From Gammaproteobacteria bacterium (lineage in GTDB: Bacteria; Pseudomonadota; Gammaproteobacteria; Steroidobacterales; Steroidobacteraceae), in assembly GCA_028293765.1 (NCBI GenBank), contig JAQGOG010000112.1, positions 1 through 64,000 of the forward strand: a DNA stretch of 64,000 nucleotides, in the 5' to 3' direction. The position numbers were made by a program, and so were the translations under genes. The notes under the pieces were generated by a model. The model was given only the letters and a program-made list of their open reading frames with translations. It did not search any database and was not told the DNA's origin. Shown here piece after piece: positions 26,128 through 34,522 of the stretch; the first letter of the stretch is position 1, and every line of letters starts with the position of its first letter.

Positions 26128-28683
26128 TTACGCGAGACCGAAAGTCAGATCCTTCTGCGACAGGAGCCGGATCGGAACGCGCGGCACGTGCCAGATCTCC
26201 CGGGCGTACTCCTGGATCGTGCGGTCGGAGGAAAAAATCCCCGCGCGCGCGACATTCAGGATCGACATACGGCTCCAGTGGCGCGCGTCCTCATAGGCGT
26301 GGGCCACCTGCGTCTGGCAGTCGACATACGACTGGAAATCCGCCAGCAGCATGTACGTATCCCAATGGAGGAGGCCGTCGACGATGGACCGGAATTGCGT
26401 CGGGTCGCCGCGCGAGAAAAATCCCTCGCTGATGAGATCGAGTACCTGCCGCAGCTCGGGATTGCTTTCGTAGAAGGCCGCCGGCCGGTAGCCGTCACGG
26501 CGCAGGCCGTCGACCTCCGCCGACGTGAGGCCGAACATGAAGAAGTTCTCTGGCCCCACCTCGTTGCGGATCTCGATGTTGGCGCCGTCCAGGGTACCGA
26601 TCGTCAGGGCGCCATTCATGCAGAACTTCATGTTACCCGTACCGGACGCCTCCTTGCCGGCCGTGGAGATCTGCTCCGACAGATCGGCCGCGGGATAGAC
26701 GCGCTGCCCGTTGGTGACGTTGAAGTTCGGCAGGAACACCACCTTTAGGCGGTCGCGTACCTGCGGATCGCGGTTCACCACATCGCCGACCGCGTTGATG
26801 AGCTTGATGATGAGCTTCGCGAGGTGGTAGCCGGGGGCCGCCTTGCCGCCGAAGATGAAGGTCCGCGGCCGCATGTCGAAATGCGGATCCGACTTGAGAC
26901 GGTGATACAGCGCGATGATGTGCAGGACGTTCAGGTGCTGGCGCTTGTATTCATGGATGCGCTTCACCTGCACGTCGAACAGCGAGTCCGGGTCGATCGA
27001 CACGCCGGTTCGGTCGCGCGCCAGCACGGCGAGATCTTCCTTGTTGGCGCGCTTGATCTGCTGCCAGCTCTGCTGGAACTGCGGATCGTCGGCGAATTTC
27101 TCGAGCGCCACGAGTTTGCCGAGATCCTTGACCCAACCCTCGCCGATGGCGTCGCAGATGAGTCCGGCGAGCCGCGGGTTCGTGAGCGCGAGCCAGCGGC
27201 GCGGCGTCACACCGTTGGTCTTGTTGCTGAACTTCTCCGGCCACAGGTCGTAAAAGTCCTTGAGCAGGTTCTGCTTGATCAGCTGCGAGTGCAGGTCGGC
27301 GACGCCGTTGACGGCGTGACTGCCGACGCAGGCGAGATGCGCCATACGCACGTAGCGCCCGCCATGCTCGTCGATGAGCGACAGCCGGACGATCCGCGCC
27401 TCATCGCCGAAGAAGCGAATGCGCACCTCATCGAGAAAGCGCGCGTTGATCTCATAGACGATCTCGAGGTGCCGCGGCAGGACCTTGCCGAACACCGCAA
27501 TGGGCCAGCACTCCAGCGCCTCGGGCAGCAGGGTGTGGTTGGTATAAGCGAACGTCCTGCAGGTGATCGACCAGGCGCTCTGCCAATCCATGGCATGCTC
27601 GTCGACCAGCAGGCGCATGAGCTCGGCCACGGCGATCGAGGGATGGGTGTCGTTCAACTGAACGGCGAACTTCTCGTGGAAGCGGGTCACCGGAATCTGC
27701 TGGACACGCAGGATGCGCAACATGTCCTGGAGCGAGCAGCAGACGAAGAAGTACTGCTGCTCCAGCCGCAGCTCCTTGCCCTTGACCGACTCGTCGTTCG
27801 GGTAGAGCACCTTGCTGAGGTTCTCGGAAGTCACCTTCTGATTTACGGCGCCGTAGTAATCGCCGCTGTTGAAAGCGGAGAAGTCGAAAGATTCGGGCGC
27901 TTCGGCCTTCCATAACCGCAAGGTGTTGGCGGTGTTGACCCGATAGCCGAGGATCGGCGTGTCATACGGCACGCCAGTGACGATACGTTGCGGAGCCCAG
28001 CGCACCCGCATCCGACCCTCGTGGTCGACGTAGCTCTCGGTGGAGCCGCCCAGCTTTACCTCCACCGCCCATTCCGGTCGCGCGATCTCCCATGCGTTGC
28101 CAAAGCGCAGCCATTTGTCGGTGCGCTCGATCTGCCAGCCGTCGACGATCTCCTGTTGAAAGATGCCGAACTCGTAGCGGATCCCGTAGCCGATCGAGGG
28201 AAGCTCCAGCGTGGCCATCGAGTCCAGGAAGCAGGCCGCGAGACGCCCCAGGCCGCCATTGCCCAGGCCGGGCTCATCCTCGCAGGCGAGCAGTTCCTCG
28301 AAGTCCAGGCCGAGCTCGCCGACCGCCTCGCGCACCTCCGCTGAAATGCCGAGGTTCAGGAGGTTGTTGCCGAGATGGGGCCCCATCAGAAACTCGGCGG
28401 ACAGGTAGGCGACGGTGCGCGAGCCGTGGGTCGTGTAGGCCTCGGCCGTGCTGATCCACCGATGCAACATGCGGTCGCGTACGGTGAAGGCGAGCGCCAT
28501 GTAATAGTCGCGCTTGGTGGCGAGCGCGGGGATCTTCCCCTGTACGTAAAACAGATTGTCGAGGAAGGCGTGCTTGAAGGCCTCCATGCTCAGGTCGACG
28601 CGGTCGGCGGCGACGCGGTCGGCGGCGACGCGGTCGTCCTCGGCACGTTCGTCCTCGGGCGGAGTCAGCACACGCACATTCAT
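26128..28683 (-). CDS. glgP: Glycogen/starch alpha-glucan phosphorylase
   Basis: An 852-residue GT35 enzyme releasing glucose 1-phosphate from glycogen or other alpha-1,4-glucans. The length is normal. Visible signatures include TVAYLSAEFLMGPHLGNNLL, EDEPGLGNGGLGRLAACFLD, GYGIRYEFGIF, KRIHEYKRQHLN and the pyridoxal-phosphate block EASGTGNMKFCMNGALTIGT with its Lys. The first ~30 residues are acidic/basic and contain a short repeat, DRVAADRVAADRV. The ATG at 28683 was chosen; an upstream in-frame ATG would add 17 residues. No other glycogen gene is adjacent, so it appears to be a lone gene with its own promoter in the 390-base gap upstream. Confidence 0.96.
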   Translation of the reverse strand: MNVRVLTPPEDERAEDDRVAADRVAADRVDLSMEAFKHAFLDNLFYVQGKIPALATKRDYYMALAFTVRDRMLHRWISTAEAYTTHGSRTVAYLSAEFLMGPHLGNNLLNLGISAEVREAVGELGLDFEELLACEDEPGLGNGGLGRLAACFLDSMATLELPSIGYGIRYEFGIFQQEIVDGWQIERTDKWLRFGNAWEIARPEWAVEVKLGGSTESYVDHEGRMRVRWAPQRIVTGVPYDTPILGYRVNTANTLRLWKAEAPESFDFSAFNSGDYYGAVNQKVTSENLSKVLYPNDESVKGKELRLEQQYFFVCCSLQDMLRILRVQQIPVTRFHEKFAVQLNDTHPSIAVAELMRLLVDEHAMDWQSAWSITCRTFAYTNHTLLPEALECWPIAVFGKVLPRHLEIVYEINARFLDEVRIRFFGDEARIVRLSLIDEHGGRYVRMAHLACVGSHAVNGVADLHSQLIKQNLLKDFYDLWPEKFSNKTNGVTPRRWLALTNPRLAGLICDAIGEGWVKDLGKLVALEKFADDPQFQQSWQQIKRANKEDLAVLARDRTGVSIDPDSLFDVQVKRIHEYKRQHLNVLHIIALYHRLKSDPHFDMRPRTFIFGGKAAPGYHLAKLIIKLINAVGDVVNRDPQVRDRLKVVFLPNFNVTNGQRVYPAADLSEQISTAGKEASGTGNMKFCMNGALTIGTLDGANIEIRNEVGPENFFMFGLTSAEVDGLRRDGYRPAAFYESNPELRQVLDLISEGFFSRGDPTQFRSIVDGLLHWDTYMLLADFQSYVDCQTQVAHAYEDARHWSRMSILNVARAGIFSSDRTIQEYAREIWHVPRVPIRLLSQKDLTFGLA
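28597..28636. repeat. 15-base tandem repeat inside glgP
   Basis: GACGCGGTCGGCGGC occurs twice in tandem and is followed by a 10-base partial copy. It encodes the DRVAA repeat near the phosphorylase N-terminus, is in-frame, and lies outside the conserved fold, so it probably reflects replication slippage without functional cost. Confidence 0.7.
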
Positions 28684-29075
28684 GTTGTCGCCGTACTTGA
28701 GCGGGGACAACGCCCCTGTGCACTGGCTCTGCAAGTTCCATGCGTGTCTGGCGGCCCTCAGCGCGCACGCGCGCGACGGGCGAAAACTCCAGCGCTTTCA
28801 AATTGTTGGATCGGTGATGGCGTCTTGGCCGCGACCCGCGTAATTGAGGCGGCTGCACCAGGAAGGCTTACGACGTAAAGGCATGCACCACAACGGTGCG
28901 CGAGCAATACGCTCGGGCGCAGCACCAGCGTCGCTTGGCTTTACCGCCCGCAGGCCTGGCACCGCGTTGCCCGCCGCACGGCGCCCTGCCCTGTTCTGGT
29001 CTAGAGGATGCTTGAGGCTCGCCGGTCGCGTCGCGCCCCTTACCGGCGCGTCTCGCCCTGCACGCCGCGCTTAAG
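28684..29075. other. Intergenic region upstream of glgP, no gene recognised
   Basis: About 390 bases between the TonB-receptor terminator and the glgP start, both genes reading leftward. Open frames here translate to Arg/Ala-rich sequence without family resemblance. The glgP promoter should be here. I see no clear palindrome or RNA gene. Confidence 0.5.
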
Positions 29076-29111
29076 AAAAAAAGCCGCCGGCACGTAGCGC
29101 GTGCCGGCGGC
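29076..29111 (-). terminator. Strong Rho-independent terminator of the TonB-dependent receptor gene
   Basis: Read on the minus strand: GCCGCCGGCACG, five-base loop, CGTGCCGGCGGC, then TTTTTTT. A perfect 12-pair GC stem with seven U residues, 36 bases after the receptor stop codon. It is the clearest intrinsic terminator in the window and isolates the receptor gene from glgP. Confidence 0.93.
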
Positions 29112-29147
29112 ATCCATCATCGCCGTGGCCGTGAGGCCCTCTCGTTA

Positions 29148-31586
29148 TTACTTGTTGCCGAAGTTGTACTTCGCGGTAACGCCCCACATGCGCGGTGCGC
29201 CCGGTTGCCCGGACATCTGGCCTTCGCCAAACGCGGTCAGGTCGAAAATGGACACGTAGTACTTCTTGTTAGTCAGGTTTGTTACGTATCCAGCAACTTC
29301 CCACTTCGCTTCCGACGAGTCCCACGTCACGCGACCGTCGGTCAACGTGCGTGCGGGCATGCGCGCCAGCGGGTTGCTGTTGTTGATCACGTCTGCAAAC
29401 ACTTCCGTCTGGTACGTCGCGTCCAGTCGAGGTGTCAGCTTGCTGCCATTCGGCAGCGAAAGCGCGTACGCGACGCCGAAGTTACCCTTGAACTTGGGCC
29501 GTCCGGGGGGAATGTCGGCCGTACCCGGGTTGCCGTTGATGCAGTTGACGCCATTTGCAGCCGCGGCGCCGAGATCCTGACAGCCCACAGCATTACCCAG
29601 CTTGTACTTGAAGTTCGTGTAGCCGCCGGAGAGCGTCAGAGTGAGCCCGCCGATGGGTTGCGCCTCCAGCTCGAACTCGCCGCCGCTGATATTGGCGCCA
29701 CCCGAGATGTTCTGGATGCCCGTGTACGGGACGCCGTTCTTGTCGAGGGCCTGGGAGTTCAACTGGTAATCGCGATACAAGCCGTAGAAGGCCGCGAGAT
29801 TCGCGCGCAGGCGGTGATCGAACCACTCGCTCTTCATGCCCACCTCGTATTCCGTCAACTTCTCGGGGCCGAAGGAGTTGATCTGGGAGGCGGCGAACGG
29901 CCGCGGATTGAAGCCGCCGCCGCGGAACCCCGTAGTCGCCGAGACATACGTCATGAAATTCGGCGTCCAGCGGTAGTTGAGGGCCGCCTTCCAGTCGAGG
30001 TGGCTGTAGGAAGTCTCGTAGGGACCGACCTGGCCGAAGAAGCTGTAGTACGTGTACTCCTTCTTCTCATGACTCCAGCGGGCACCCACGATCGCGTCCA
30101 TCTGGTCGGTGATGTGGAAGGTCGGCTGGAAGAACACCGCGTAGTTCTTGTCCTTGGCCGGGGAGTTCTGGTTGAAATCCAGGCCGTTGTTCGGCAACGG
30201 CGCGCCGGCGGAGAAGAAGCTCAGGTTGATGTGGCCGCGATTGAGCGTGTAGCCGTCGAAATAGAAGGCGCCCGTGGCCCAATCCACCTTGTCGTCGAAC
30301 GCTTTGCCGGTAACCTGCAGCTCTTCCGTGAACTGATGATGGTCGAGCAGGTTGTAAGCGTAGGCGATCGGCAGGGGGGAGTTGTCCTGGTCGTCGGAGA
30401 AATCACCCCAGTAGTCGAGATAGGAGGTGATGAGCTTGACATGAATTCCCTGCATCGGGTCCAGGTCGAGCACGTCGCCCACGGTGTAGTTGTGCAGCGT
30501 GCTGACTGGCGGAAAGGCACGGTTATCACGCGTGTCGTAGAACGTCGAGTAGGTCGTGCGATAGTCGTTGGTGACGAAACGGCTGTCATAATTCACGCCG
30601 AAAGTCGGATAGAGATACTTCGCGTTGTAGCCCTGCAGCTGCGGGGAAATCGCGGGGTTCGCGATCAGCATCACTTCGGGAGCCGCTTCCGACTTGTCGT
30701 CCACGATGGTGGCGGTGAGAGTGTTTTCCGCATTGTCACTGATGATCCAGCGCAGCGCAGCGCGTGCTCCAGCGACGTTCTGGCCACCCTCGGTGCCCAG
30801 GGTGCAGCTGCCCGAACCCGTCATCTGACTCTTCAGCCCAATAGTGGGGTTGGGATTGACCGCGTATCCCTGGCTCGCGCCCAGATCCGGATGCGCGCAG
30901 GCGTAGTCCACGCGGTTCACGAATCCGTCCTTTTGCTTGGACATGACGGAAACGCGCAGGAACAGCTTGTCCTGAATGAGCGACAGATCGTAGGCGCCGC
31001 GGATATAGCGGGTGTTGTAATTACCCAACGTGGATTCCAGGTAGCCCGTGCCGTCGCCGGTGGGCTTCTTGGAGATCATGCGGATCGCACCGCCGATCGA
31101 GTTTTTGCCGAACAGCGTGCCTTGCGGACCGCGCAGCACCTCGACGCGTTCGAGGTCCAACAGATCGAGCACCGAGCCGAATGTGGTCGCGAAATAGACA
31201 TCGTCGACGTAAACGCCCACGCCGGGCTCGCCGGCGGCGAGGTTGAAGTCGCCCTGGCCGATGCCGCGGATGAATGCTGCGTTGGTCTTTCCGAAAGCCG
31301 CGCTCGCCTCGAACATCGTGACGTTGGGCGCGATTTTGGCGATATCGGGCAGGCTGGTGATGTTGCGCGATTCGAGCTGATCGCCCGAGATCGCCGTAAT
31401 GGCCAGCGGGGTCTCCTGCAATTTCTCCGAGCGGAACTGCGCGGTGACGACGATCTCCTGCAGCATATCCCCCGTGTCGGCGGCGGGTGGCGGTGCGGCC
31501 TGCGCGAAGGCGGCCGATTGTCCCAGAGCGAGCGCGCCCATCGTGGAAGCGATGGTCAGCGCCACATGTGCTCTTACCTTGGTCAT
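29148..31586 (-). CDS. TonB-dependent outer-membrane receptor
   Basis: An 812-residue outer-membrane receptor. It has a signal peptide (about 1-28, ending AFAQ), then a TonB-box-like segment MLQEIVVTAQFRSEKLQETP, a plug domain (QLESRNITSLPDIAKIAPNV; VEVLRGPQGTLFGKNSIGGA) and a long beta-barrel ending in VTAKYNFGNK. The plug motif set is that of the large receptor group common in sphingomonads and Steroidobacter-like bacteria. It imports a bulky nutrient using TonB/ExbB/ExbD energy; no adjacent catabolic gene identifies the substrate. GGGGGAATTC precedes the ATG. An efficient terminator follows, so it is probably monocistronic. Confidence 0.93.
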   Translation of the reverse strand: MTKVRAHVALTIASTMGALALGQSAAFAQAAPPPAADTGDMLQEIVVTAQFRSEKLQETPLAITAISGDQLESRNITSLPDIAKIAPNVTMFEASAAFGKTNAAFIRGIGQGDFNLAAGEPGVGVYVDDVYFATTFGSVLDLLDLERVEVLRGPQGTLFGKNSIGGAIRMISKKPTGDGTGYLESTLGNYNTRYIRGAYDLSLIQDKLFLRVSVMSKQKDGFVNRVDYACAHPDLGASQGYAVNPNPTIGLKSQMTGSGSCTLGTEGGQNVAGARAALRWIISDNAENTLTATIVDDKSEAAPEVMLIANPAISPQLQGYNAKYLYPTFGVNYDSRFVTNDYRTTYSTFYDTRDNRAFPPVSTLHNYTVGDVLDLDPMQGIHVKLITSYLDYWGDFSDDQDNSPLPIAYAYNLLDHHQFTEELQVTGKAFDDKVDWATGAFYFDGYTLNRGHINLSFFSAGAPLPNNGLDFNQNSPAKDKNYAVFFQPTFHITDQMDAIVGARWSHEKKEYTYYSFFGQVGPYETSYSHLDWKAALNYRWTPNFMTYVSATTGFRGGGFNPRPFAASQINSFGPEKLTEYEVGMKSEWFDHRLRANLAAFYGLYRDYQLNSQALDKNGVPYTGIQNISGGANISGGEFELEAQPIGGLTLTLSGGYTNFKYKLGNAVGCQDLGAAAANGVNCINGNPGTADIPPGRPKFKGNFGVAYALSLPNGSKLTPRLDATYQTEVFADVINNSNPLARMPARTLTDGRVTWDSSEAKWEVAGYVTNLTNKKYYVSIFDLTAFGEGQMSGQPGAPRMWGVTAKYNFGNK

Positions 31587-31912
31587 GAATTCCCCCTACT
31601 CGGAAATGACGTATCAAAAAAACCGCGGGATCGGTTGCGGTCTAGCAAATCTCTCCCGAACACGGTGCATCAATTCGGCGCGCGCGGCGCTGGGTCGCGG
31701 CGACGCGACGAGATGCAGCCGGATGGAGGGTGCCAGTTTAACGGCTTACAGACTGTGAATTTAAGCGGGTCTTGAACTCACGCGGAACGGTGAGTCGACT
31801 AAAAAGGAACACTGTCACGTTATGAATGTCCCGCCCGGGCCGGATGTATCAAATCCGCAACAACAGTCGCTCCCGGGGACCAATCTGTGCGGCTGGAGTT
31901 GCGCCGTATCGT
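31587..31912. other. Intergenic region upstream of the TonB receptor, no gene recognised
   Basis: About 325 bases between the MFS stop and the receptor start, both leftward. It contains the weak terminator-like hairpin listed separately and an inverted repeat at 31776-31795 (ACTCAC, eight bases, GTGAGT) that could be an operator or RNA hairpin. Open frames have no family resemblance. The receptor promoter should lie here. Confidence 0.5.
31616..31636 (-). terminator. Weak terminator-like hairpin before the TonB receptor
   Basis: On the minus strand: AACCG, six-base loop, CGGTT followed by T residues (seven A on the plus strand, 31616-31622). Only five pairs. It could end read-through from the MFS gene, whose stop is 270 bases upstream. 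Confidence 0.3.
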
Positions 31913-33361
31913 TCACACACCAGGCGCGGCAGTCGCGCCGAGGGCCGGGCCGGGGGGCACGTAGCGCGTTTCCAGATCGCGGCGCAGGGTCCTCGAAGCA
32001 AGAAAGTAATGGAGGCTTGCCCACACGAAGGTCAGGGACATCGTCATGAGCGCGTGCTTGAGACCTATCGCGGAGGCGCTCGAGCAGGCTTGCAGGAGCG
32101 CGTCCGCCGTGCCCACAACCGGCCGGCCCTTGGGACAGGAGGCTGCGTAGCTGCCGATCGTAAATGCGCTGCGTGCGAATCGATCGCTCAGCAACCCCAC
32201 GATGGTGGGCCCGAAGCCGATCCCCACCAGTCCGATGACGAAGTTGAAAACGAATGAGGAGGACGCCCGCATGCTCGCGCCCACCATGTTCTGCGCCATG
32301 GCCAGCGTCGGCGTCCAATAAACGAACAGCATGATGTGGCCGGCTATGAGGATGGCGACGGTCGCGGCGACGGTCGCCTGATTGAAGCCGACCAGGAATG
32401 CCGGCGTCGCCAGCAATAACGTCAGCGACGGCCCCCAGACGTACCAGCGCTTATCGTGGCGCCCCGCCCAATCCACACCGAAGCCCCCGAGTAGCAAGCC
32501 GGAAGCCATCGCGCCGCCGGCCACCAGCGACAGCAGCCGCCCCGCCTCGGCGAAACCCAAGTGAAAGTTGCGGACGAGGAATTGACCAAAAAACTGCCCG
32601 ATGCCATTCATCGAGATGGCCGCCAGAGCGCAGCCGGCCAGCAGGTGACGCACCGAGGGTTTGGACAGGAGGAATTTCAACACCTGGATCATGGAAGGCG
32701 GCGGTCCCACCACGGCGCCGGCGCCAGCGGGATCCGACATGCCCCGAGGAGGCTCGCGCAATGTCAGGAAGGCGAGCACCGCGACGACGATGCCCGGCGC
32801 TCCAACGGCAACGAACGCGGCCCGCCAGCTCACGTGCTCCGCCATCCAGCCGCCGAGCATGGATCCGAACACGACGCCGATGGGCGCACCGAGCCAGATC
32901 AGCGACATCGCCGAGGCGCGGCGCTCCATGCCGTAGTGATCGCCTATCAGCGAGCCCACCGGCGGCATGAAGCCGGCATCGCCTACACCCACGCCGACGC
33001 GACACAGCAGCAGTTGCCAGAAGCTGTTCGCCTTCCCGCACAGCGAGACCATCACGCCGAAGATGGCAACGGAGGCGGAAATGATTTTCGTGCGGCTCAC
33101 GTGCTCGGCCAGGCGCGCAATCGGCAGCGCCAGCACCGAATAGAAGATCGCAAAGGCAAGACCCTGCACGAGCCCCATCTGCGCGTCGCTCAATCCGAGA
33201 TCGAGCTTGATCGCCTGCGCCGAGGCCGCCATGCTCTGACGGTCGGCGAGATTCAACGCGTTGGTGAGAAGCAATACGAACAGCAGCCAGGACCTGTAGC
33301 CCTTGGAAAACAGGGTGTTGACAGGCCGTTCGCTCGCGGCCGTCGCCGATTCTTGTCGCAT
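31913..33361 (-). CDS. MFS transporter, Spinster-like
   Basis: A 482-residue carrier with about 12 membrane segments. The opening helix reads LLFVLLLTNALNLADRQSMA, the loop 2-3 region LPIARLAEHVSRTKIISASV, then LLLCRVGVGVGDAGFMPPVG and DHYGMERRASAMSLIWLGAPIG, the pattern of the Spinster-like group often found beside TonB receptors in this kind of bacterium. The substrate is unknown. GAGGGGG stands just before the ATG. A second, related carrier is at 47.6-49.0 kb. Distance from the receptor gene (about 330 bases) makes a shared transcript uncertain. Confidence 0.87.
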   Translation of the reverse strand: MRQESATAASERPVNTLFSKGYRSWLLFVLLLTNALNLADRQSMAASAQAIKLDLGLSDAQMGLVQGLAFAIFYSVLALPIARLAEHVSRTKIISASVAIFGVMVSLCGKANSFWQLLLCRVGVGVGDAGFMPPVGSLIGDHYGMERRASAMSLIWLGAPIGVVFGSMLGGWMAEHVSWRAAFVAVGAPGIVVAVLAFLTLREPPRGMSDPAGAGAVVGPPPSMIQVLKFLLSKPSVRHLLAGCALAAISMNGIGQFFGQFLVRNFHLGFAEAGRLLSLVAGGAMASGLLLGGFGVDWAGRHDKRWYVWGPSLTLLLATPAFLVGFNQATVAATVAILIAGHIMLFVYWTPTLAMAQNMVGASMRASSSFVFNFVIGLVGIGFGPTIVGLLSDRFARSAFTIGSYAASCPKGRPVVGTADALLQACSSASAIGLKHALMTMSLTFVWASLHYFLASRTLRRDLETRYVPPGPALGATAAPGV

Positions 33362-33501
33362 GAGTCCCCCCTCGATGGCGGGCTACCTTGCGGCAACCCG
33401 CCAGTCGAACGCAAGCGCCGGTCTGCGCTCGCGCCGCGCCTCGGCCATTTGCCTGAGGGTCCTCGCGTCGGTGCTGGCTGACGGTATTCCGGTCTACGGG
33501 A

Positions 33502-34104
33502 TCAATGCGTAGACGGGCTCGCACGCCCCTGGCTCTGGCGTGCGGACGTGCCCTTCTTCGGATGATTGCCCTCGGCAAACTCTTCCAGCATCTTGCGATT
33601 GAATGCTGGGATGTCCGCAGGCTTGCGGCTCGAGACGAGACCGTTGTCGACGACGACTTCCTGATCCACCCACTTCGCGCCGGCGTTGCTGAGGTCGGCC
33701 TTCAATGAGGGCCACGACGTGATCGTGCGTCCTTTCGCAATCCCGGCGTCGATCAAGGTCCACGGGCCGTGGCAGATGACGGCGATCGGCTTGCCTGCGT
33801 CGAAGAACTCCCGCACGAACTGCAGCGCCTTGGGCTGGATACGGAGTTGATCCGGATTGGCCACGCCGCCTGGTAGCAGCAGCGCGTCGAAGTTACCTGC
33901 ATCGGCCTGGTCAAGCGGGACATCGACCTTGAACTTGTCGGCCTTGTCGAAGTGGTTCCAACCCTGCACTTCGCCGGAGGCCGGGGACACGATACGCGTC
34001 TCGGCGCCAGCCTCATCGAGCGCCTTCCTGGGCTCCGTAAGCTCCACCTGCTCGAAACCCTCGGCGACCAGTATCGCGACTTTCATTCCATTCAATGTTG
34101 CCAT
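33502..34104 (-). CDS. DJ-1/PfpI family protein (type 1 glutamine amidotransferase fold)
   Basis: A 200-residue cytoplasmic protein of the PfpI/YhbO branch. The nucleophile elbow AVICHGPW carries Cys111-His112, and Glu15 (VAEGFEQVE) is the usual partner acid. FDALLLPGGVANPDQLR and the C-terminal SSRKPADIPAF are conserved in this branch, where proteins act in stress protection, deglycation or peptide turnover. An AGGAG lies about ten bases before the ATG. The Lys/Ser-rich end (HPKKGTSARQSQGRAS) is longer than usual. No operon partner is evident. Confidence 0.9.
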   Translation of the reverse strand: MATLNGMKVAILVAEGFEQVELTEPRKALDEAGAETRIVSPASGEVQGWNHFDKADKFKVDVPLDQADAGNFDALLLPGGVANPDQLRIQPKALQFVREFFDAGKPIAVICHGPWTLIDAGIAKGRTITSWPSLKADLSNAGAKWVDQEVVVDNGLVSSRKPADIPAFNRKMLEEFAEGNHPKKGTSARQSQGRASPSTH

Positions 34105-34522
34105 GATCTTCTTTCTCCTGTTACGCAGGCATTGCCTGCTCACTGTCGATCCAGGGGTGCCCCTCGCGGGTCACCCCGTGCGACGCATGCATCGCACCCT
34201 CGCGGCCGGCGGCCGCTTGCTGTTCCAGCGACTCCTGAAACGATCGCTGTAGAAAGAGGGGAGCACGGCGCGTGCCAGCACGCAACCTTGTGGTAAACCG
34301 CTGCGGCAAACATGCGGCGGTCAAGCCGTCGTTAGTGTCGGGCCGCCGCGCAGTCGCGGCCATCTCAGTGTCGCGGCCACCGCGATGTCGGGGCCGCCGC
34401 GCAGTGTCGCGGCCACCGCGATGTCGGGGCCACCGCGCTATTGTCCGGCATGCCGAGGTTCAGCGCGCGTTGTCATGCCGCAGCGCTTGGTTGAACGGTC
34501 TTGCGGTGAAACGCAGTTGCCT
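34105..34522. other. Intergenic region with tandem repeats, no gene
   Basis: About 418 bases between the phosphodiesterase stop and the PfpI start, both leftward. Its centre holds the 36-base tandem repeat listed separately. The rest shows no recognised gene; the PfpI promoter should be at the left side. Confidence 0.5.
34335..34438. repeat. 36-base tandem repeat built from 18-base subunits
   Basis: Two adjacent 36-base units (34367-34402 and 34403-34438) differ at a single base; each is AGTGTCGCGGCCACCGCG followed by ATGTCGGGGCC(G/A)CCGCGC, so the underlying period is about 18 bases. A degenerate copy precedes them (34335-34366). The GC-rich content could form hairpins with itself. It looks like a slippage-prone microsatellite-type locus in non-coding sequence. 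Confidence 0.85.

Noticed and set aside
29205-31775. An 856-codon open frame on the plus strand opposite the TonB receptor gene
   Set aside because: It is an antisense shadow of the receptor gene: Arg/Val/Ala-rich, without domains, and the minus-strand frame has a signal peptide, plug, barrel, ribosome site and terminator.
31822-32257. Small plus-strand open frames near the receptor-MFS gap
   Set aside because: They mostly overlap the 3' end of the MFS gene in antisense and have no recognisable domain.
34335-34438. Possible CRISPR array
   Set aside because: The units are directly adjacent without unique spacers, only two to three copies exist, and there are no cas genes.
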